From: CAIWHR01 sp963816925
GTDB lineage: Bacteria; Pseudomonadota; Gammaproteobacteria; Burkholderiales; Casimicrobiaceae
Length of the DNA stretch: 64,000 nucleotides
Direction of reading: 5' to 3'
Assembly (NCBI GenBank): GCA_963816925.1
Contig: CAWFMY010000005.1
Location: 310,001-374,000 of the forward strand
A program made the position numbers and the translations under genes. This document shows positions 46,991-56,967 of the stretch, in pieces. How positions within the stretch are numbered: position 1 is the first letter of the stretch; every line of letters starts with the position of its first letter. Under the pieces are notes generated by a model. That model did no database searches. It had not been told where the DNA came from and was given only the letters and a program-made list of their open reading frames with translations.

Positions 46991-47956
46991 CTAACGACTT
47001 TCCTTGCTCCCGCCTTTGATCAGCGCCGGCAGCGCTCGTAGATCGATCGTGCGGGCGCGCTCGGCAATCTCGGTGCCGTACCGTCCGATCAGGCCCTGAC
47101 CCTGCTCCAGCAGTGGCGCGAACGCGGCCTTGAGCTTGGCGGCGTCGAGCGTGCGGCCGCCGCCGTAGTACTGCTTCGCGAGCTGGCCGAGTGCCCAAGT
47201 GGTCGCGAAGGACATGCCCGAGCTCGCGGTCTGGTGGCCGATCGCGCTGCCAACGCCGCCCAGCACCGTGCCCAGCAATCCGCCCAGCAGCTTGCGGCCG
47301 AATTGCTCGAGGTATTGTCCCGTCAGGCCAACACCGAGTGTGGCCACAAATTCCTTGATGTGCCCTTGATCGAGCTCGTAGCCATAGGCCTTGCCGATCT
47401 GGTAGACGAGCCGCACCTGCAGCGGCAGGATCGCCATGGAGGCGAGCGATTCCGGCAATATTTCCAACGCGGCATTGGTCACGGATGCATTCACGATCTG
47501 CCGGTCCAGCGCCGACACATCGGGCATCACGTGCCCCGGCACTGGACGCGCCGGCTCGGCGCCGCTCGCGGTGGCTACACCGGCCGCTGCCGCGATGGCA
47601 TCGGCTTGCCCGACGTAACCTTGCGCTTCCTCCGCGGGCAGGCCGAGCGCCGCGGCCAGGTCGCGTAGAAACGTGCCTTCCGCAGGTGAATGCACGCCGT
47701 CGGCATTCGCGACTGCCACGGCGGTTTCGTAGGCCTGGCGGCGGGCTTCCGTCGTGGTGAGGGGCCGCACCGCGTCCACGATCGAGAGCTTGCGCACCAA
47801 CACGTCATCGTAGACGTCGGTGAGATCGATCCGCCCCTGGCCCAATCGCCCGGCAAGATCTTTCAGCGCGGCGCGCTCGCGCTCGTCATTGGCGCCGTCG
47901 GCAAGTGCTGCCATGAGGGCAACGGTCAGGAAGACGCGGATCTCGGCATCGTTCAT
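46991..47956 (-). CDS. TerB-like/YcjF-like (DUF697) protein
   Basis: A 321-residue protein from ATG 47956 (MNDAEIRVFLTVALMAALAD). The N-terminal half is a TerB-like helical domain (ADGANDERERAALKDLAGRL, ANADGVHSPAEGTFLRDLAA). The C-terminal half is a membrane-associated domain like YcjF/DUF697: LPLQVRLVYQIGKAYGYELD, KEFVATLGVGLTGQYLEQFG, GLLGTVLGGVGSAIGHQTA. TerB domains bind metals at membranes in stress responses. It is followed by the exonuclease gene and probably shares its transcript. Confidence 0.75.
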   Translation of the reverse strand: MNDAEIRVFLTVALMAALADGANDERERAALKDLAGRLGQGRIDLTDVYDDVLVRKLSIVDAVRPLTTTEARRQAYETAVAVANADGVHSPAEGTFLRDLAAALGLPAEEAQGYVGQADAIAAAAGVATASGAEPARPVPGHVMPDVSALDRQIVNASVTNAALEILPESLASMAILPLQVRLVYQIGKAYGYELDQGHIKEFVATLGVGLTGQYLEQFGRKLLGGLLGTVLGGVGSAIGHQTASSGMSFATTWALGQLAKQYYGGGRTLDAAKLKAAFAPLLEQGQGLIGRYGTEIAERARTIDLRALPALIKGGSKESR

Positions 47957-48136
47957 CGGAAGGGAGCCTGCTGTCTTTGTTTGCGGGCGCCCATCTTGCC
48001 ACCGGGCGGCCCGATCGTCACTCCGGCGTTGGTCATTTGGACGATACCCGCAGGTGGAAGCCCGCGTCAGAATTGAATTGGCGGAATTGGTTCGAACCAC
48101 CGCTTGCATTCATTAGTTGTTGTAGCTACAATAACC

Positions 48137-48412
48137 ATGCGCATCTCCTTCGATTCGAAGAAGCGTTACCGCACGCTCATAGATCGTGGATTGGACTTTG
48201 AAGACGCGGCCCTCGTGTTCGAGGGCATCACCGTCGAGATCGAAGACTTGCGCAAGTACTATGGTGAGCCCCGCATCGTCTGTTACGGCTTGCTGTTTGG
48301 CCGGCTGGTCGTGATTGGGTACACCCTTCGAGGCGCAACGCGCCAAATATTTAGCATGCGAAAGGCCAACGATCGTGAGAAAGCTCGCCTCGCGCCGTAC
48401 TTCGAAGTCTGA
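48137..48412 (+). CDS. brnT: BrnT-family toxin, second locus
   Basis: A 91-residue protein from ATG 48137 (MRISFDSKKRYRTLIDRGLD). Family marks are GLDFEDAALVFEG, EIEDLRKYYGEPRIVCYGLL, GRLVVIGYTLRG and FSMRKANDREKARLAPYF. It is a RelE-like nuclease toxin by family. Its sequence differs clearly from the BrnT at 38421-38717, so the two were not made by local duplication. The antitoxin gene overlaps its end by 38 bp. Confidence 0.83.
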   Translation: MRISFDSKKRYRTLIDRGLDFEDAALVFEGITVEIEDLRKYYGEPRIVCYGLLFGRLVVIGYTLRGATRQIFSMRKANDREKARLAPYFEV

Positions 48413-48644
48413 CCTCGCCGTGGTCGATTCGCACGTGATCCGGCCTCACGAGTACAAGGATCTGCCCGAGCTCGGTGAACACGCTTTGTCGCGTGCGATC
48501 GTCAACAAGGGCGGGCGGCCGAGATCGGCCAACCCGCGCAAACTGATTTCCATTCGGCTTCCTACCGACGTCATTGAACGCTGGAAGGCCACGGGTCCGG
48601 GCTGGCAAACCCGGATCGCTGCGCGTCTGACCAAACTGCGATAG
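48375..48644 (+). CDS. brnA: BrnA-family antitoxin, second locus
   Basis: An 89-residue protein from GTG 48375, inside the toxin 3' end, giving translational coupling. It reads VRKLASRRTSKSDLAVVDSH (first residue decoded Met), then KGGRPRSANPRKLISIRLPT and VIERWKATGPGWQTRIAARL. The RLPTDVIERWKATGPGWQTRI block is the ribbon-helix-helix DNA-binding part. Together with the toxin it makes an autoregulated addiction module. A third gene follows after 9 bp. Confidence 0.82.
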   Translation: MRKLASRRTSKSDLAVVDSHVIRPHEYKDLPELGEHALSRAIVNKGGRPRSANPRKLISIRLPTDVIERWKATGPGWQTRIAARLTKLR

Positions 48645-48653
48645 GACTTATTG

Positions 48654-49004
48654 ATGGCTAAGACCGCACGCAAGCGAAAATCGTTGTCGAAACCACGGCG
48701 CAATCCGGGTCGCGCCCCTACCCATCCGGGGGCCATTCTTCGCGAGGACGTTTTGCCGGCGTTGCGCATGTCGCAGCAGGCGTTCGCCGATCGGTTGGGG
48801 GTCTCCCGAGTAAAGGTGAACACGCTGCTCCAGGAACGGCGCGATCTGTCGTCGGAGCTCGCGGCCCGCATCGCCAAGCTTTTGGGGCACACGCCGGAAA
48901 GCTGGGTTCGAATGCAGGAAGCGCTCGACCTGTGGCGCATTGCGCAAGATCCGTCGCGCTTCGCCGGTATTACGCCGCTACCACGCGAAGTTTTCGCCGC
49001 GTGA
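48654..49004 (+). CDS. higA: HigA-like XRE antitoxin without a HigB partner
   Basis: A 116-residue protein starting MAKTARKRKSLSKPRRNPGR. A helix-turn-helix covers about 30-95: GAILREDVLPALRMSQQAFA, RLGVSRVKVNTLLQERRDLS and KLLGHTPESWVRMQEALDLW. This is the HigA/VapI addiction-module pattern. HigA normally follows a RelE-type HigB; here the gene before it is brnA, only 9 bp away. No HigB frame was found. It may be an orphan regulator added to the BrnT/BrnA operon. Confidence 0.78.
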   Translation: MAKTARKRKSLSKPRRNPGRAPTHPGAILREDVLPALRMSQQAFADRLGVSRVKVNTLLQERRDLSSELAARIAKLLGHTPESWVRMQEALDLWRIAQDPSRFAGITPLPREVFAA

Positions 49005-49078
49005 GCGGCCCGACTGGCTCGGTTTTTTTACCTCGCAACGGATTTTCTGGCGCCGGACAGGGAAGATCGAGCCTGATC

Positions 49079-51943
49079 CTACTTTCCAGCCCGGATTTCA
49101 TTACGCGCGAGCGTCGCGCCGAGCGCCTGTTCGATCACCTCGTTCTGCGACATTTCGCGGCCTTGCCGCCAGGCTCGGCCGAATGCACCTTCATCGCCGG
49201 TCGCCGCGCGGGCCTTCGCGACGTACCGATCGTTGCGCGGTCGCTCGTTGGGGGAGACCGGCGACCCGAGCTCCTCGCGCAGTCGCTCCGCCGCGCCCCA
49301 CGTACGAGCCGCGGCAAGTGAATCGCCCCGAGCAGCCGCGAGCGCAGCCATCCCTTCGAGCACACGGGCGAGACCCAGCCGGTCGCCGATCTCGCGCCGG
49401 ATCCCGATGGCCTCCCCATAGAGCGAGCGCGCATCGCCCAATTCGCCACGCAAGAATGCTACGACCCCCAGGCTATAGAGCGCCGTTGCGATGCAATCGC
49501 GGTCTCCGAGCTCGCGGCCGATTGCGAGGCTCTCCTGGTTCTGCGCCCATGCGGTGGCGAGATCGCCCTGATCGCAGGCGACGTTTCCCAGAATGCTGAG
49601 TGCGTCTGCGACGCGCCCTTGATCTTCCACTTCCCGCGATAACGCCAGAGACTCTTGCGACAATGTCCGAGCAGCGACGAGGTCGCCACGCTCCCAGGCA
49701 ACCAGCGCCAGATTGCCCAGCAAGCCGGCCGCGCCGCGCTGATCCCCCAACTCGCGCCACACTTCGAGACTCTCCTCGTAGAGCGATTGCGCCGCCGGAT
49801 AGTCGCCTTGCTCGAACGCCAGGGACCCCAGGTTGTTGAGAGAACGCGCGAGGCCCAATCGGTCATCGAGGCGTCTCGAAAGCGCAAGGCCTTGCTCGAG
49901 CAGCGGGCGTGCGGCGCGAAAGTCGGTCTGATACCAGGCGAGGCTGCCGGCGGAATTGACCACCCTCGCGTACTCCAAGGTGGACTCAGTAGGTACGCCT
50001 TTGGCGAGGGTCCGCGCACACCATTGCCTCCCCTCGGCGGCATAGCCCCGCGTGAGCCAGAAGCGGTGCATCGCTCCGCAGAGGCGGAGATCTTCCTGAG
50101 CCGGAGCCTCCTCGTGGCTCCACTCGAGCGCCAGGCGCAGGTTGTCGTGCTCGTCTTCGAGGCGTCGGAGCGAGTCCGCTTGCTCGGCACCGAGCAGTTT
50201 GTCGTCCGCCTCTTCGGCCAGTGCAACGAAGTAGTCCCGATGGCGCGCTCGAATCGCCTCGGCGCCTCCGCTTTCGACGAGACGTTCGCGCGCATACTGC
50301 CGTACGGTCTCGAGTAGTCTGTAACGAGAGAGCCTTTCGCTCTGCTCGAACGTCACGAGGCTCTTGTCGATGAGCGAACTCATGAGATCGAGCACGTCGC
50401 ACTGCTCGACGTCATCGCCGGCGCAGATTCGCTCCGCCGCGTCGAGCGTCCAGCCTCCGGCGAATACCGATAACCGTTGCAACAGGACTTTCTCTGGGCC
50501 GCCCAGGAGGTCGTAACTCCAGTCGATCAGCGAGCGCAGCGTCTGTTGGCGAGGGAGCGCCGTGCGCGGTCCTCCGGTCAGCAAGCGGAAGCGATGATCC
50601 AACCTGCGATTAAGTTCCTCGACCGAGAGCGATCGCACTCGTGCCGCCGCCAGTTCGATGGCGAGCGGGATCCCGTCCAGCCGATGACAAATGGACACGA
50701 GCGTCCCTGCGTTCTCGAGGGTGACCCGAAAGTCCGCATCCACCTTGCTGCAGCGATCGACGAACAGCTGCAGGGCCTCGAATGAGGCGATCGACGCCGG
50801 CGTAGCCGCCTCCCTTTGATCGGGCAGCGATAGCGACGGCACGCGATAGGTCTGCTCACCGGCGATTCCCAGTGCCTCCCGACTGCTTGCCAGGATCGTC
50901 AGATGCGGGCACTCCCGTGCGAGGGACGCCGCCAGCACCGCGCACGCGTTGAGCAGATGCTCGCAGTTATCGAGCAGTATCAAGGCCCGCTTGTCCTTGA
51001 GATGCTCGACGAGTGTTGTCGTAATCGGCTTCCCCGGTTGTTCCTCGAGCCCCAGCACCGTCGCCGCGGTCCGCGGCACGAGGCCGGGGTCGGAAAGCGG
51101 CGCAAGCTCGACCAGCCATGCGCCATCCGGAAAGCGCTCGAGGGAATCGGCCGCAAGCTGGAGGCCCAGGCGGGTTTTGCCGCAGCCGCCGGAACCCGTA
51201 AGCGTCAGCAGCTGCGCCGCTTTGAAGAGGGCCTTCAACTCCGCCAATTCCGTGTCGCGGCCGATGAACGTCGTTGGCTGGAGCGGAAGGTTGTTCGGCG
51301 TCGTCTCTAGCGAGCGCAGCGCTGGAAACTCCGCTCGCAGCTGCGGATGAACAACCTGGTAAACGCATTCCGGTGTCGAAAGGTCTCGTAGCCTTACGCG
51401 ACCGAGATCGCGCAGCGAAACTTGCGCCGGAAGGGAGTCGCACACGCTGTCGACCACGGCCTGCGACAGAAGTACCTGACCGCCGTGCGCCGCCGACATG
51501 ATCCGTGCCGCACGATTGACGGTGCTGCCGAAGTAATCACCGTCGCGGTGCTCGACGATGCCTCGATGCAGCCCGCAACGCACGCGAAGGGGCGCACTGC
51601 CGCTCATGGCCGAATCGCTGAGCGCTCGCTGCAAGTCCAATGTGGCAGCGAGAGCCGCGCTCGCGTCGTCGAAGACGGCATGGATCCCGTCGCCGGTCTT
51701 CTTGACCACACTCCCACCATGTGACTCGACGCTGTTCCGTGCCAGCGCATCGTGGAGAGCAAGCGCCTTCGACATTCGCGCTTCGTCCCGCTCCCACAGT
51801 GCCGTGCTTCCCTCGATGTCGGTGAAGAGAAGCGTCACTTGCAATTCCGGCGCCGGCATGCGGGTGGGCAGCTCCGCTGGCGGAGATTCGGATTCGATTG
51901 CCTTCGGGTTCGCCGGATGTTGTTGCATGACTGCCGAGGCCAT
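49079..51943 (-). CDS. Class III cyclase fused to STAND ATPase and TPR repeats
   Basis: From ATG 51943 (MASAVMQQHPANPKAIESES) it has 954 residues; a TTG at 52021 would add 26. The cyclase domain carries LQVTLLFTDIEGSTALWERD (first metal Asp), VVKKTGDGIHAVFDD (second Asp) and GSTVNRAARIMSAAHGGQV (transition-state Asn/Arg), so it looks catalytically complete. Then comes an ATPase with Walker A TGSGGCGKTRLG and ALILLDNCEHLL. The last third is a run of TPR repeats (EQGDYPAAQSLYEESLEVWR and relatives). It would make cAMP or cGMP in response to a partner bound by the TPR. It lies 174 bp before the small frame and malic enzyme on the same strand. Confidence 0.87.
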   Translation of the reverse strand: MASAVMQQHPANPKAIESESPPAELPTRMPAPELQVTLLFTDIEGSTALWERDEARMSKALALHDALARNSVESHGGSVVKKTGDGIHAVFDDASAALAATLDLQRALSDSAMSGSAPLRVRCGLHRGIVEHRDGDYFGSTVNRAARIMSAAHGGQVLLSQAVVDSVCDSLPAQVSLRDLGRVRLRDLSTPECVYQVVHPQLRAEFPALRSLETTPNNLPLQPTTFIGRDTELAELKALFKAAQLLTLTGSGGCGKTRLGLQLAADSLERFPDGAWLVELAPLSDPGLVPRTAATVLGLEEQPGKPITTTLVEHLKDKRALILLDNCEHLLNACAVLAASLARECPHLTILASSREALGIAGEQTYRVPSLSLPDQREAATPASIASFEALQLFVDRCSKVDADFRVTLENAGTLVSICHRLDGIPLAIELAAARVRSLSVEELNRRLDHRFRLLTGGPRTALPRQQTLRSLIDWSYDLLGGPEKVLLQRLSVFAGGWTLDAAERICAGDDVEQCDVLDLMSSLIDKSLVTFEQSERLSRYRLLETVRQYARERLVESGGAEAIRARHRDYFVALAEEADDKLLGAEQADSLRRLEDEHDNLRLALEWSHEEAPAQEDLRLCGAMHRFWLTRGYAAEGRQWCARTLAKGVPTESTLEYARVVNSAGSLAWYQTDFRAARPLLEQGLALSRRLDDRLGLARSLNNLGSLAFEQGDYPAAQSLYEESLEVWRELGDQRGAAGLLGNLALVAWERGDLVAARTLSQESLALSREVEDQGRVADALSILGNVACDQGDLATAWAQNQESLAIGRELGDRDCIATALYSLGVVAFLRGELGDARSLYGEAIGIRREIGDRLGLARVLEGMAALAAARGDSLAAARTWGAAERLREELGSPVSPNERPRNDRYVAKARAATGDEGAFGRAWRQGREMSQNEVIEQALGATLARNEIRAGK

Positions 51944-52030
51944 TCGTTGCCGCGGATTCGTTCTCCGCGCCGTCACCCCGAGGAAGTATAGCCTCGAGTC
52001 ATGCTTCGGTGATGGCGGCAATCGAGATCT

Positions 52031-52174
52031 TCATCCCCGGATTCGCACCGACAGCTTCGCTCCGTGACGCGCCGGCGGGTTGGCGGCGCACCACTTCACC
52101 CAGTCCCCGTGTGCGGCGAGCGCGAGCATGGCGGCACGCCCCAGGCAAGCATTGCGGTCGGTAACTGGTTTCAT
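52031..52174 (-). CDS. Possible small protein after malic enzyme
   Basis: A 47-codon frame (MKPVTDRNACLGRAAMLALA) lies 20 bp after the malic enzyme stop. It has a short hydrophobic stretch and no family or good ribosome site. It may be a chance open frame in this high-GC sequence. Confidence 0.2.
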   Translation of the reverse strand: MKPVTDRNACLGRAAMLALAAHGDWVKWCAANPPARHGAKLSVRIRG

Positions 52175-52194
52175 TCGTTGGGCTCGTCGATGAC

Positions 52195-54487
52195 CTAAAG
52201 CAGCTGCGCCTGCTTCTGCATGTTGGCGTCGACGACGGTGAGCGCCGTCATGTTGACGATCCGGCGCACGGTCGCCGACGGCGTCAGGATGTGCACGGGC
52301 CGCGCGACGCCGAGCAGGATCGGGCCGAGCGTCACGCCGCCGCCGGCGGTGGCCTTCAGCAGGTTGAACGAAATGTTCGCCGCGTCGAGCGTGGGCATCA
52401 TCAGCAGGTTCGCCTCGCCCTTCAGGCGCGAGCCCGGGAACACGCGCAGGCGGACTTCCTCGTCGAGCGCGGCGTCGCCGTGCATCTCGCCTTCGACCTC
52501 GAGATCGGGATCCATCAGATTCAGCAGGTTGAGCGCCGCCTGCATCTTCTTCGCCTGCGGATTGGCGCTGCTGCCGAAGCTCGAATGCGACAGGAGCGCG
52601 ACCTTGGGCGTGATGCCGAAGCGGCGGATCTCGTCGGCGCACAGCAGCGTGATATCCGCGATCTGCTCGGCGGTCGGATCGACGTTGACGTACGTGTCGG
52701 CGATGAAGACCGTCCGTGTCGGCAGGATGACGGCATTCATCGCCGCGCGGACCTTGACGCCCTTGCGCAGCCCGATCACCTGGTCGATGTAATGCAGGTG
52801 CAGGTCGTGCGTGCCGAACGTCCCGCACACCATCCCGTCGGCTTCGCCGAGGTGGATCATCATGGCGCCGATCAGCGTCAGGCTGCGGCGCATCTCGATC
52901 TTCGCATATTGCTGCGACACGCCCTTGCGCTGCGTCAGCTTGTAGTAGGCCGACCAGTAGGTGCGGTAGCGCGCGTCCTGTTCCGGATTGACGATCTCGA
53001 AATCGACGCCGGGCCGGATCCGCAGCCCGAAGCGCTCGATGTTCTGCTCGAGGATCGCGGGCCGCCCGATGAGGATCGGCTTGGCGAGGCCCTCGTCGAC
53101 AACGACCTGCGCCGCCCGCATCACGCGCTCGTCCTCGCCCTCCGCGTAGACGATGCGCTTCGGGTCCTTCTTCGCCGCGGCGAAGAGCGGCTTCATCAAC
53201 AGGCCCGAGCTGTAGACGAACTGCATCAGCTTGTCGCGGTAGGCGACGAAATCGTGGATCGGGCGCGTCGCCACGCCGGAATCCATCGCCGCCTTGGCCA
53301 CCGCCGGCGCGATCTGCAGGATGAGCCGCGGGTCGAACGGCTTGGGGATCAGGTACTCGGGGCCGAAGCGCAGGTTCTCGATGTCGTACGCCTGCGCGAC
53401 GATGTCCGACTGCTCCGCCATCGCGAGATCGGCCAGCGCGCGCACCGACGCGAGCTTCATCGCCTCGTTCACCGTCGTCGCGCCCACGTCGAGCGCGCCG
53501 CGGAAGATGAACGGAAAGCACAGCACGTTGTTGACCTGGTTCGGAAAGTCCGAGCGGCCGGTGGCGATGATCGCGTCGGGGCGCGCCGCCTTCGCCACGT
53601 CCGGCATGATCTCCGGCTCGGGGTTGGCGAGCGCCATGATCAGCGGCTTGGCGGCCATCTTCGAAAGCCACTCCGGCTTCAGCACCCTGGCGGCGGAGAG
53701 CCCGAGGAAGATGTCGGCGCCTTCGAGGATGTCGGTGAGCTTGCGCGCGTCGGTCTTCTGCGCGTAGCGCGCCTTGTTGTCGTCCATCTCCTCCTTGCGC
53801 CCGGCGTAGACGACGCCCGCGATGTCGGAGACCCAGATGTTCTCGCGCTTGATGCCGAGCGAGACGAGCAGATCGAGGCACGCGAGCGCCGCGGCGCCCG
53901 CGCCCGAGCAGACGAGCTTGACCTTGCCGATGTCCTTGCCGACGACGCGCAGGCCGTTGAAGATGGCGGCGCCGACGATGATCGCGGTGCCGTGCTGGTC
54001 GTCGTGGAAGACCGGGATCTTCATGCGCTCGCGGAGCTTCCGCTCGACGTAGAAGCACTCCGGCGCCTTGATGTCCTCGAGGTTGATGCCGCCGAAGGTC
54101 GGCTCCAGCGCGGCGATGATGTCGACGAGCTTCGACCGGGTCGCGCTCGTCGATCTCGATGTCGAAGCAATCGATGCCGGCGAACGTCTTGAACAGCACC
54201 GCCTTGCCTTCCATCACCGGCTTCGCGGCAAGCGGGCCGATGGGACCGAGCCCGAGCACGGCGGTGCCGTTGGTGATGACACCGATCAGGTTGCCGCGCG
54301 CGGTGAGGTTGCGCGCCTCGGCGGGGTCGCGGACGATCTCGTCGCACGCGGCGGCCACGCCGGGCGTATAGGCGAGCCCCAGGTCGCGCTGGTTCGTGAG
54401 GTGCTTGGTCGGCGTGACCGAGATCTTGCCGGGCGGATATTGCCGGTGATACTCGAGCGAGGCGGCGCGGATTTCCTTGTCAGGCAT
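52195..54487 (-). CDS. maeB: NADP-dependent malic enzyme with phosphotransacetylase-like domain, one frameshift
   Basis: Starts MPDKEIRAASLEYHRQYPPG at 54487. The N-terminal catalytic part has LAYTPGVAAACDEIV and VITNGTAVLGLGPIGPLAAK. A single extra base near 54137 breaks the frame inside IDERDPV; the rest runs from MKIPVFHDDQHGTAIIVGAA. The NADP-binding segment includes KLVCSGAGAAALACLDLLVS, and the region from about 440 on is the phosphotransacetylase-like domain (RIVYAEGEDERVMRAAQVVV), regulatory in MaeB. After correction the protein is 763 residues. It converts malate to pyruvate with NADPH release. It lies 55 bp after the FAD/ferredoxin fusion and may be part of its transcript. Confidence 0.92.
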
Positions 54488-54542
54488 CGGGAGGCCTTCG
54501 GATGCAACAGCGGGGTGCCATCATAGCAAGCCGCGCTGGCCG

Positions 54543-56959
54543 TCAACCGGGGACGCCGCCCGCGTAATCGAGGAATTTTTCCGGCGACACGCGCAGCGCA
54601 GCGCCCGTCGGGCAGGCGCGCACGCAGGCCGCGCCACCCTTGAGCCCCTTGCACATGTCGCACTTGACCGCGACCTTCGGCTTCGACTTGTCGTAAAACT
54701 TGTCCTCGCGACCGGGCTCCACGCCCGCGCCGAGCAGAAGCCACGACCACAGGCCCGGCGCTTCGCGATCCGGGTCCTTCGGCGCCATCTGGATCACGTT
54801 GTACGGACAGTTGCGCTCGCAGTTGCCGCAGCCGATGCACGTGTCCATGATGAAGACTTCGCCGTTCGCCGCGCGGTGGATCGCGTCGGGCGGGCAGTCC
54901 TTCATGCAGTGCGGATGCTCGCAGTGGCGGCACGACGTCGGCACGTGGAGTTGAGCGAACGTCGGGCCCGCCTCGCGGTTCAGCCGCGACGTCCCCTCGT
55001 GCGTGTCGGCGCAGGCCTTTTCGCAGTTGTCGCAGCGGATGCACAGGCTTTCGTCGATCAGCAGGACGTCGGTCGCCTCGCCGATCCCCTGCTGCAAGCA
55101 GGTAGCTGATGATGTTGCCCGACTCGCCCTGCGACTCCATTTGCACGTTGGCGCGAATGCGGTCGAGGAAGCGCTCCTCCAGCGTCGCGCGCAATTTCGG
55201 GTGCTTGGCGACGATGACCTTGAACCGCGCGCCGTCGAGGACGATCGTCTCGGTCGCCACCGATGTCCGCACCGTGCCCATCCGCGGCGCGTCCGACAGC
55301 AGCGCAAACTCGCCGACGTAATTGCCGGCGGCGACATACGACAGCACGACGTCCCTGCCGCCGATCCGCCGCGACACGGTGACCGAGCCGCGACGGATGA
55401 GATAGAGGCCATCGGCCACGGCGCCTTCGGCGAACACCGTCTCGCCGGCGGCATAGGACTTGAGCTGCGCCCCCTGGATCAGCGCGTCGAGGTCCGCGTC
55501 CGGAAGGTCCTGCGTGAGATTGGCGCGCACCGCGCGCTTGAGGAACGCGCGGTCGATGGTGCGCCGAACGCTGTCCACCGAGGCGATGAGCTTCAGCATC
55601 GAACGCCGCGGCGTTTCGACCAGCACGCAATTGAGGGCGGCCTTGGCGGTCGCCGCGCGCCGGCGGCCGGAGACCAGCGACAGCTCGCCGAAGAAGTCGC
55701 CCGTGCGCAGCACGGTCCAGCGCGCTTCGGGCGTGCCGCCATTGATCTCGATGCCGACCTCGCCCTCGAGGATCGAATAGAACGTGTCGGTGTAGTCGTT
55801 GCGGTTGAAGATGATCTCGCCGGGTTCCGGCGTGCGGATCTCGCTGTCGAGCATGAACTCCCGCAGCTGCAGCGTCGTGAGGCCGGCCAGCAGCGGGATC
55901 TGCCGCTGCAGCAGGATGAGCCCGTGACTCACGGTGCGCGAGCGCTTGTAGTTCGCGAACTTCGACTTCAAGAGCGGCTCGTCCGCGGGGTCGACCCGGT
56001 TGCCGCGGATGTACTCGACGACTTCGTAGCCCTGGTTCATCGCCTGCTTGATCAGCGGATAGCCGCCGAGCGCGCCGATGATATGGAGGCCCGGAACGTT
56101 CGATTCGTAGGTGTCGGTGAGCTGCGGCACCGAGGTCGGATCGGCGTTCGGGAACTTGACGCCGAAGCTCTCGACCAGCTTGCGCGGCGGCGTGGCGCCC
56201 AGGCGGGCGATCACGCGATGGCAGCCGATGATCTCGGTGCCCTCCGGCGTCTTGGCGTTGAAGCGCGCGGGACAATCGTCGGTCGCAATGGCCTCGACGC
56301 TGATGGCCGCGGACTGGTACCGGCATTCGACCTTGCCGTCCTTGATCGCGGCGAGGATCAGCGTCAGGTTGCCCTCCTTGCAGCGCGAGAATTCCTCGTT
56401 GCGGTTGATGAGGATCACGCGGTTCTGCTCGGCGAGCGCCAGCGCATTCTCGATCGCCGCGTCGCCGGCGCCGACGACGACGATCGTCTCGTCCTCGTAC
56501 TCCTTCGGGTCGTCGAGCTGGTACTGGACGTGCGTGCAGGTCCTCGCCGGCGACGCCCAGCTTGCGCAAATTGCCCTGGAGGCCGATCGCGAGGACGACG
56601 TGCTCGGCCTGGATCGTCTCGCCGTTCGCGAGCTTGAGCGCGAAGGCGCCCTTCTGGCCGGTGATGGCCGTGACGCCGGCGCCCTGCTTCAGGTTCACCT
56701 TGTATTTCGCGATCTCGGCGTCCCAGGCGCCGAGGACCGCCTCGCGCGTGCCGGCGGCGAACGACAGCGGGCTTCGCAACGGCAGGATCGACGGCTCCGC
56801 CATCACGTACTTGCCCTTCTGGTATTTGTAGATCGTGTCCGCCGCATGGCGCTCGGATTCGAGCAGGATATGCGACTCGCCGAGCTCCGCCGCGTGCGCC
56901 GCGGCGGAGAGCCCGGACGGTCCCGAACCGACGATCGCAATCTTGTAGGTGTCCGTCAT
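54543..56959 (-). CDS. FAD oxidoreductase / two cNMP-binding domains / four-cluster ferredoxin fusion, two frameshifts
   Basis: One gene of about 804 residues after removal of two extra bases (near 56535 and 55098). Order: (1) FAD/NAD(P) domain, 1-330, with IAIVGSGPSGLSAAAHAAEL and VVVGAGDAAIENALALAEQN; no CxxC redox disulfide is present, so it is not a thioredoxin reductase. (2) First cyclic-nucleotide-binding domain, about 370-470 (DTFYSILEGEVGIEING, TGDFFGELSLVSGRRRAATA). (3) Second such domain, about 485-600 (VADGLYLIRRGSVTVSRRIG, GNYVGEFALLSDAPRMGTVR). (4) Ferredoxin domain, 630-795, with CIRCDNCEKAC, CRHCEHPHCMKDCP, CIGCGNCERNCP and CDMC..CVRACP. It should move electrons between NAD(P)H and Fe-S clusters under control of a nucleotide or redox signal. 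Partner: the cytochromes upstream. Confidence 0.85.
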
Positions 56960-56967
56960 GGGGACTC

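Noticed and set aside
49005..49035. T run after the HigA-like gene as a terminator
   Set aside because: The T run (seven T) is preceded only by a weak four-pair stem.
56400..56959. Thioredoxin reductase as name for the FAD domain
   Set aside because: The redox-active CxxC between the two nucleotide domains is absent.
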